DNA of 64,000 bases from Sulfobacillus thermosulfidooxidans (GTDB taxonomy: Bacteria > Bacillota > Sulfobacillia > Sulfobacillales > Sulfobacillaceae): the NCBI RefSeq assembly GCF_001280565.1, contig NZ_LGRO01000001.1, positions 2,976,001 to 3,040,000 on the forward strand, given 5' to 3'. This document shows, in pieces, positions 58,930 to 64,000 of the stretch (within the stretch, counting starts at the first letter, position 1; each line of letters starts with the position of its first letter). The translations under genes and the position numbers were made by a program. A model generated the notes under the pieces. The model ran no database searches, was not told the origin of the DNA, and worked only from the letters and a program-made list of their open reading frames with translations.

Positions 58930-59300
58930 TACCTGGTGAAATTCAGTGTGAGGGCGATGCCGTTACAATAAATGCGTCCGGTGCTGTCATGACCCTGACG
59001 GTGCAAAATACGGGTGACAGACCCGTTCAAGTGGGCTCTCATTTTCATTTTTTTGAGGTGAATAAGGCTCTTGACTTCGATCGGGAAAAAGCTTATGGCA
59101 TGCGGCTTGACATCCCAGCGGGAACGGCGGTGCGCTTTGAACCCGGAATCCGCCAAACGGTGACATTGACACCGATTAAAGGAGCACGCCGGGTTTACGG
59201 GTTAAATGGATTGACCGAAGGTCCTTTAGATAAAGAGGGGAATAAAGAAGCAGCTCTTGAACGTGCCAAACAACGCGGATTCTGGAGGCCAAAGTCATGA
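58926..59300 (+). CDS. ureB: Urease subunit beta
   Basis: 124-aa structural subunit. [16 protein letters not shown] opens the family pattern, followed by [37 protein letters not shown] and GLNGLTEG. Overlaps both neighbours by 4 nt, so ureA, ureB and ureC are translated together. Confidence 0.95.
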   Translation: MIPGEIQCEGDAVTINASGAVMTLTVQNTGDRPVQVGSHFHFFEVNKALDFDREKAYGMRLDIPAGTAVRFEPGIRQTVTLTPIKGARRVYGLNGLTEGPLDKEGNKEAALERAKQRGFWRPKS

Positions 59301-61012
59301 GTTATTCGATCGATCGTCACCATTATGCCCATTTATTTGGGCCGACTGTAGGAGACAAAATACGGTTAGCCGACACCGATTTGTGGGCTATGGTCGAAGA
59401 AGACCGAACGCTTTTGGGAGAAGAAGCCAAATTTGGCGGGGGCAAAGTTGTTCGGGACGGGATGGGGCAGGCCAGTTGGCATAGTTCCGCCCTGGGAGCA
59501 CCGGATTTAGTGATTACCAACGTGGTCATTATCGACTACTGGGGGATTGTCAAAGCGGATGTCGGCATTAAGGATGGACGGATTGTGGCAATCGGGAAGG
59601 CGGGGAATCCCGATATTATGGACGGAGTCGATCCCCGGTTAATTATTTCTCCCGCAACAGAGGTTATTTCGGCGGAAGGTCTTATTCTGACTGCTGGAGG
59701 TATTGATTCCCATGTTCACTGGATTACACCCGATCTCGCTCGCCATGCCTTAATGGCGGGTTTAACCACCTTGATTGGGGGAGGAACCGGTCCGGCAACG
59801 GGGACCAATGCGACCACAGCCACTCCAGGACCATGGAATATTACCCGGATGCTGGAAGCCATGAGTTCTTTTCCCGTCAATATTGGCTTAACAGGGAAAG
59901 GCAATTCGTCGTTTCCTGAACCGTTAGAAGAACAAATTGCCGCGGGCGCCATTGGTCTTAAACTCCATGAAGATTGGGGGACGACCCCCAGAGCGATTGA
60001 TACCTGCTTGAATGTTGCCGATGAGGCCGATGTTCAGGTAACAATTCATACCGATACACTCAACGAAGCGGGTTTTGTGGAAAACACGCTCGATGCGATA
60101 GGTGGACGCACCATCCATACGTACCACACCGAAGGTGCCGGTGGCGGCCATGCGCCAGATATTCTGCGCGTAGCATCTTTCGAAAACGTTTTGCCTTCTT
60201 CAACCAATCCTACTCGGCCTTATACGGTGAATACCCTAGCAGAACATTTGGATATGCTGATGGTCTGTCATCATTTGGATCCGAAACTGCCTGAAGACGT
60301 GGCGTTTGCAGATTCGCGCATTCGCGGGGAAACCATAGCAGCAGAAGATGTCTTGCATGATTTAGGCGTTTTATCGATGATGTCTTCGGATTCGATGGCT
60401 ATGGGACGTATTGGTGAAGTGATTATTCGAACATGGCAAACAGCTGATAAAATGAAAAAGGAACGAGGTCATCTACCCGAAGATTCTGCCCGAAATGACA
60501 ATTGGCGGATTCGCCGATATGTAGCCAAATATACCATTAACCCTGCGATCACGCATGGGATTTCCCGTTTAGTTGGGTCGGTTGAAGTCGGAAAATGGGC
60601 TGATTTAGTGCTATGGAGCCCAGCGTTCTTTGGAGTTAAGCCCTCGATAATCATTAAAGGCGGGATGATTGTGGCCGCTCAAATGGGTGATGCGAATGCC
60701 TCGATTCCTACCGTGGAACCGCAAATGATGCGTGAAATGTTTGGGGCTCAGGGACTTGCGCCTTATGAGCTGTCGTGGACATTTCTCTCTAAACAAGCTT
60801 ATGTTTCTGAGCATATTCAAAAGCGCATAAAGCGGCGAGTCTATCCCGTAGAAAATTGCCGGAGTATTACTAAAAAGTCGATGATGCTTAATGACCAAAC
60901 CCCTCACATCGAAGTCGATCCAGAAACCTACCGGGTTTATGTCAATGGTGAACGGATTACGTCCCAGCCAGCATCGGTTTTACCTATGGCTCAGCGGTAC
61001 TTTCTGTTTTGA
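59297..61012 (+). CDS. ureC: Urease subunit alpha (catalytic)
   Basis: 571 aa, full length. Nickel site: the HVHW histidines near residues 137-139, the carbamylated Lys (about residue 222) in GLKLHEDWG, the HTDTLNE and [15 protein letters not shown] histidines, and the catalytic flap His in [23 protein letters not shown] (Asp ligand) and the conserved C-terminus MAQRYFLF complete it. Nickel insertion is by the UreEFGD proteins downstream. Confidence 0.97.
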   Translation: MSYSIDRHHYAHLFGPTVGDKIRLADTDLWAMVEEDRTLLGEEAKFGGGKVVRDGMGQASWHSSALGAPDLVITNVVIIDYWGIVKADVGIKDGRIVAIGKAGNPDIMDGVDPRLIISPATEVISAEGLILTAGGIDSHVHWITPDLARHALMAGLTTLIGGGTGPATGTNATTATPGPWNITRMLEAMSSFPVNIGLTGKGNSSFPEPLEEQIAAGAIGLKLHEDWGTTPRAIDTCLNVADEADVQVTIHTDTLNEAGFVENTLDAIGGRTIHTYHTEGAGGGHAPDILRVASFENVLPSSTNPTRPYTVNTLAEHLDMLMVCHHLDPKLPEDVAFADSRIRGETIAAEDVLHDLGVLSMMSSDSMAMGRIGEVIIRTWQTADKMKKERGHLPEDSARNDNWRIRRYVAKYTINPAITHGISRLVGSVEVGKWADLVLWSPAFFGVKPSIIIKGGMIVAAQMGDANASIPTVEPQMMREMFGAQGLAPYELSWTFLSKQAYVSEHIQKRIKRRVYPVENCRSITKKSMMLNDQTPHIEVDPETYRVYVNGERITSQPASVLPMAQRYFLF

Positions 61013-61172
61013 CGGGTAATAGGTAGGATGTTTACGTCGTCAGGGGAATATTGGAGGGAAAATTAACAAGGACTGGACATTTGGCAAAGGAAAAGGATCA
61101 GGCGTAAATCCTTCCTTCTAGGTTCTTCCTTCTTCCTTAAGCCTTCAGAGAGGAGTATCGTGCTAAATACCC

Positions 61173-61637
61173 ATGGAGACTCTCACGATCAATCAAGTTC
61201 TTCGCCGCTATAATGCCGCCACAGAGACGAAACTCACCGAATGGATTGATATGGACGTGGACCAATGCGAAAAAACGCGGTTCAAAGCTATAACCCATCT
61301 TGGCCGGATGGTGATGATAGATTTGCCACGCCATGAACGCATAACGCACGAAGACGTTATCTATGAGGATGATGAACGGGTAATCGTCGCCCGTGTCAAA
61401 GCTCATTGGGTGCTGGTTATGAAACCCAAAACCTTTTATGAAATGGGATCGTTGTGTTATCACATCGGAAATTTGCATCAACCGTGCCTGGTTCAAGAAC
61501 AAGAAGTTTTTACGCCCAATGAAGAATTTCTCAAATCCTTAGCGGATTCGTTATCGATTTCATATTCTGTGGAACAGCGGATCTTACCTCAAGGGTTCGC
61601 GACCAGAAGCCGCGCGCATCACGTGCATCATGTTTAG
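61173..61637 (+). CDS. ureE: Urease accessory protein UreE (nickel chaperone)
   Basis: 154 aa. The central nickel-binding domain has MKPKTFYEMGSLCYHIGNLHQP, with the conserved dimer-interface His. A short His-rich tail (RAHHVHHV) ends the protein. The 160-nt gap after ureC contains a purine tract then a pyrimidine-rich tract, possibly a weak hairpin around AAGGAT/ATCCTT, but no terminator. The GGAG site is about 17 nt from the ATG at 61173, further than usual. The stop overlaps ureF by 8 nt. Confidence 0.92.
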   Translation: METLTINQVLRRYNAATETKLTEWIDMDVDQCEKTRFKAITHLGRMVMIDLPRHERITHEDVIYEDDERVIVARVKAHWVLVMKPKTFYEMGSLCYHIGNLHQPCLVQEQEVFTPNEEFLKSLADSLSISYSVEQRILPQGFATRSRAHHVHHV

Positions 61638-62340
61638 TGACACCACCAAAGTTGGGGAGATGTTGCAATTTCTGGACGGGTTATTTCCTTCCGGGGCATT
61701 CACCCACTCCTTTGGACTGGAAACTCTTGTTCAAGAAGGTTGGATTACCGATGCGCAAACGGCCAAGTATTGGCTTGAGGCTATTATCCAAGACAGTTGG
61801 GTTCCTTCCGATGGATTAGCCGCATTACTGGTTTTTCAAGCACTGGGGCAGGCGTCCTTTCTCGATGGAGTAGCGCGCATTGATGCATATTTAACAGCCA
61901 CTCGCACAGCATTCGAAAGTCAAAAAGCCTCGTTAACGATTGGACGTCGGATTTTAGCGACCGCTGAAGAATTATTAGATGAACCGGATTTGTCTATTTA
62001 CCAGCAATATACGTTGTCGCGTCCTTCACTTGGTAACCAGACAGTGATTATTGCGCTTATTGGGGGGATTCGGCATTGGGGATGCGAGGCCACCTTGCAA
62101 GGCATCATTTATTTTACCTTATCAGGCTACGTGCAAGCGCTATTGCGCTTGGTACCTCTTGGACAGCGTGAGGCGCAAAAGTTACTATTTGAGCTAAAGC
62201 CATGGACTATGGATGTGCTAAAGGGTGTGCGCAAGCAAATTGACTTCTTAAGTGTGGAAGATATCGGATCGAGTATGCCGGTTTACGATATTGCTGTAAT
62301 GCGCCACAAAGATCTCTATTCCCGACTGTTCCGATCTTAA
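61630..62340 (+). CDS. ureF: Urease accessory protein UreF
   Basis: 236-aa helical protein that binds UreD and urease and gates nickel insertion. The opening [25 protein letters not shown] is the family signature. It overlaps ureE by 8 nt and is followed 32 nt later by ureG. Confidence 0.93.
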   Translation: MFSDTTKVGEMLQFLDGLFPSGAFTHSFGLETLVQEGWITDAQTAKYWLEAIIQDSWVPSDGLAALLVFQALGQASFLDGVARIDAYLTATRTAFESQKASLTIGRRILATAEELLDEPDLSIYQQYTLSRPSLGNQTVIIALIGGIRHWGCEATLQGIIYFTLSGYVQALLRLVPLGQREAQKLLFELKPWTMDVLKGVRKQIDFLSVEDIGSSMPVYDIAVMRHKDLYSRLFRS

Positions 62341-62372
62341 ATCTGAATTTTGAAAGACAGGGGAGAATCACC

Positions 62373-63014
62373 GTGAAACCAGTAAGAATTGGCGTGGCAG
62401 GGCCCGTTGGTTCGGGTAAGACCACCGTGGTGGAATGGCTTGCCCGGGCATTACGGGAAGATTATAGTATTGCGGTTATCACCAATGATATTTACACACG
62501 CGAAGACGAGCGCATTCTGGTGAGTAGCCAAGTGTTGCCTGCAGAGCGTATTCGGGGAGTCGAAACAGGGGGATGCCCCCATACGGCGATTCGCGAAGAT
62601 GCATCCGTAAACCTTGATGCACTAGATGAATTGTGCGCAGCATTTCCGGATTTGGATATCGTGCTTATTGAAAGTGGCGGGGACAATCTTGCGGCCACAT
62701 TTAGTCCGGAGTTAGCCGACTTTGTTATCTATGTGATTGATGTAGCGGCCGGGGAAAAACTTCCACGGAAGGGAGGACCTGGGATTATTAAATCCGATGT
62801 CTTGATTATCAACAAAATTGATCTCGCTCCGTATGTGGGAGCTCGTCTTGAAGTCATGATCCATGATACGGAACAAATTCGCCCAGGGCCCTATGTCTTA
62901 ACGAATTTAAAAACTGGCGAAGGTTTTGAAAAATTGCTGAAGATTGTGCGGAGTGAGGCGTTATTTGAAGAGATGACAAAATCCATCTCAAACGGGGAAC
63001 AATATGACCATTAG
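62373..63014 (+). CDS. ureG: Urease accessory GTPase UreG
   Basis: SIMIBI-class GTPase, 213 aa. P-loop GPVGSGKTT at residues 9-17, the nickel-binding [13 protein letters not shown] with the Cys-Pro-His motif, IESGGDN and NKID. It delivers nickel with UreE and UreF-UreD. GTG start with AGGGGAG 7 nt upstream. Overlaps ureD by 11 nt. Confidence 0.96.
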   Translation: MKPVRIGVAGPVGSGKTTVVEWLARALREDYSIAVITNDIYTREDERILVSSQVLPAERIRGVETGGCPHTAIREDASVNLDALDELCAAFPDLDIVLIESGGDNLAATFSPELADFVIYVIDVAAGEKLPRKGGPGIIKSDVLIINKIDLAPYVGARLEVMIHDTEQIRPGPYVLTNLKTGEGFEKLLKIVRSEALFEEMTKSISNGEQYDH

Positions 63015-63834
63015 TCGGCAACGCATTCACGTTTATCCGCAGCGCATTGATACTTATTTCGAACCTCCGTTGCACCTTTTTGTGTTAAATCATTCGTCTC
63101 CTTTTCATGTTGTGAGTGCTGAGCTCGGAGGAATTTTGGAAGACGACTTCTTCGAAACAGAAATTATTGTTGAGCCTCACGCCCGCCTATGGTTGAGCAC
63201 ACAAGAAGCTACCAAACTGTTAGCGATGCCTAGTGGCTCGGCGGGACATCGCTGGCATATTATTTTAAAAGATCATGCGCAATTGGTTTCTATTCCCCAT
63301 GCGATCATTCCCTATGCGCACAGCGATTTTACCCAAACCGTCACGTGCGAATTAGGACATCATGCCACCTTAATGTGGGCAGAAGAAATCATCGCTGGGC
63401 GGCTTGCTCATGGAGAACGATTTCAATTTCGACACTTTCACAGCCGAATGACGGTAATGCCATCAGATTCTTCCGATCCTCTCTATCACGAAAACTTATG
63501 TTTTAAACCCTTGGAGCGGTTTTTTCATCACGATGGTAGTTGGGAACAATTTACAGCGTGGGGTTCTTTGCTGGTCATGGACTCAGAGCCCATTGCAGAT
63601 CACGTAAACCCCGATTACTCTCATGATGTGCGCTGTGCCCCTTACCAATTTGGTCATGAATCAAGGGACGATCAAAAATCCAAAAGGCCACGGCAATATC
63701 AGGGATTCTCGCCCATTCGGGGAGGATATATATGGCGAGTGATGTCAGAAGATCCTCAACGCGTTCACGACGACCTACAAGCGGCTGTAAACCCAAAGAG
63801 GAATTCTCGCACGGCAGATGTGGTCCTTCCCTGA
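63004..63834 (+). CDS. ureD: Urease accessory protein UreD/UreH
   Basis: 276-aa beta-helical scaffold that binds UreF. Recognisable blocks are [47 protein letters not shown] and [19 protein letters not shown]. The family is weakly conserved, but position at the end of ureABC-EFG and these blocks make the call firm. It is convergent with the PucR-like gene; a small stem of TGAAGAG/CTCTTCA (63832-63860) may terminate both. Confidence 0.9.
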   Translation: MTISRQRIHVYPQRIDTYFEPPLHLFVLNHSSPFHVVSAELGGILEDDFFETEIIVEPHARLWLSTQEATKLLAMPSGSAGHRWHIILKDHAQLVSIPHAIIPYAHSDFTQTVTCELGHHATLMWAEEIIAGRLAHGERFQFRHFHSRMTVMPSDSSDPLYHENLCFKPLERFFHHDGSWEQFTAWGSLLVMDSEPIADHVNPDYSHDVRCAPYQFGHESRDDQKSKRPRQYQGFSPIRGGYIWRVMSEDPQRVHDDLQAAVNPKRNSRTADVVLP

Positions 63835-63860
63835 AGAGTTAACGGTTTGGATCCTCTTCA
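63832..63860. terminator. Weak shared terminator between ureD and the PucR-like gene
   Basis: 7-bp stem TGAAGAG / CTCTTCA with a 15-nt loop, overlapping the stop regions of two convergent genes. No strong T-run. Confidence 0.35.
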
Positions 63861-64000
63861 AGGGGTACCAAATCTAAAGACGGGAGTGTATCCCACGAAA
63901 TTTGTCCCAAGACCATAAGCGCCGTCAAAATTTCCCATAACGACAATGGATCGTGCATACGCCATCCAGTCAACTCTTCGATTTGCTTCAGACGGTATTT
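63839..64000 (-). CDS. PucR/CdaR-type transcriptional regulator, C-terminal fragment (runs off the window)
   Basis: Only the last 53 codons are in the window, ending with TAA at 63839. The frame reads YRLKQIEELTGWRMHDPLSLWE and then ILTALMVLG, matching the C-terminal helix-turn-helix (PucR_C/HTH_30) of PucR-family regulators, with a short acidic tail LVPLEEDPNR. PucR controls purine catabolism in Bacillus. Its position next to urease and adenine deaminase supports the same role here. Too little is visible to name the sensory domain. Confidence 0.7.
   Translation of the reverse strand, partial: KYRLKQIEELTGWRMHDPLSLWEILTALMVLGQISWDTLPSLDLVPLEEDPNR

Overview
The window looks like a chromosomal segment of a thermo-acidophilic, Gram-positive sulfur/iron oxidiser, most likely a Sulfobacillus-type firmicute. 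This is inferred, not proven. The supporting observations are purine-rich Shine-Dalgarno sites with frequent GTG/TTG starts, lipoproteins with Gram-positive style signals, a QoxABCD-type aa3 quinol oxidase, a LipS1/LipS2 plus lipoate-ligase cluster of the kind found with sulfur oxidation (sHdr-LbpA) genes, and a small locus with spore-coat-like traits. No rRNA, tRNA, CRISPR array or intact insertion sequence was seen.

Layout. 1-3.1 kb: branched-chain amino-acid ABC transporter genes livK-livH-livM (livM runs off the window). 3.1-6.3 kb: a decayed stretch with a gene-poor 0.9-kb region, a short-chain dehydrogenase whose last residues are altered by a 4-bp duplication, and a cystathionine lyase-type gene split by a one-base shift. 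6.4-9.7 kb: a MocR-type regulator facing a class I aminotransferase. 10-12.3 kb: NCS1 nucleobase permease plus PfkB kinase. 12.7-16.5 kb: an anion symporter plus a large PHP/DUF3604-like protein. 16.8-19.1 kb: a DJ-1/PfpI protein, a ribbon-helix-helix protein and a comB-like gene broken by a second exact 4-bp duplication. 19.2-27 kb, all on the minus strand: MFS transporter, AMP-dependent ligase, acyltransferase, ECF sigma factor, membrane anti-sigma-like protein, CcdA, and a protein fusing a cysteine-less SCO domain to a thioredoxin domain.

27.3-30.5 kb: a zinc-ribbon protein with a Ser/Pro tract, a haloacid dehalogenase and a 14-TM drug exporter. 30.7-36 kb: NAD synthesis (nadC-nadB-nadA) and a fused pabB-pabC gene. 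36-39.4 kb: an odd locus with a HipA-like kinase-fold protein, a partner of unknown function, a low-complexity protein, a DUF2642-like protein and two tiny paralogous His/Leu-rich peptides, plus a Cys-rich small protein behind a perfect palindrome. 39.6-42 kb: a histidine phosphatase, a hydroxyacid dehydrogenase and panD. 42.4-47.2 kb: the lipoyl assembly cluster (two ligases, a GcvH/LbpA-like carrier, lipS1, lipS2). 47.3-52.3 kb: a small membrane protein, a hemerythrin-like protein and the quinol oxidase. 53-55.6 kb: two aminotransferases. 55.8-64 kb: a purine/urea nitrogen island with adenine deaminase, a DUF302 protein, a small membrane protein, ureABC-EFG-D and the tail of a PucR-type regulator.

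How the parts fit. Adenine deaminase and urease act at two ends of purine catabolism, and the PucR-like gene at the right edge would be the natural regulator; the NCS1 permease may feed the same route. The lipoyl cluster is self-contained: carrier protein, attachment enzymes and the two radical-SAM enzymes that insert sulfur. Three genes in the left 19 kb carry frameshifts. Two of these are exact 4-bp tandem duplications whose removal restores the conserved reading frame, the most unexpected signal in the window together with the tiny His/Leu-rich peptides.
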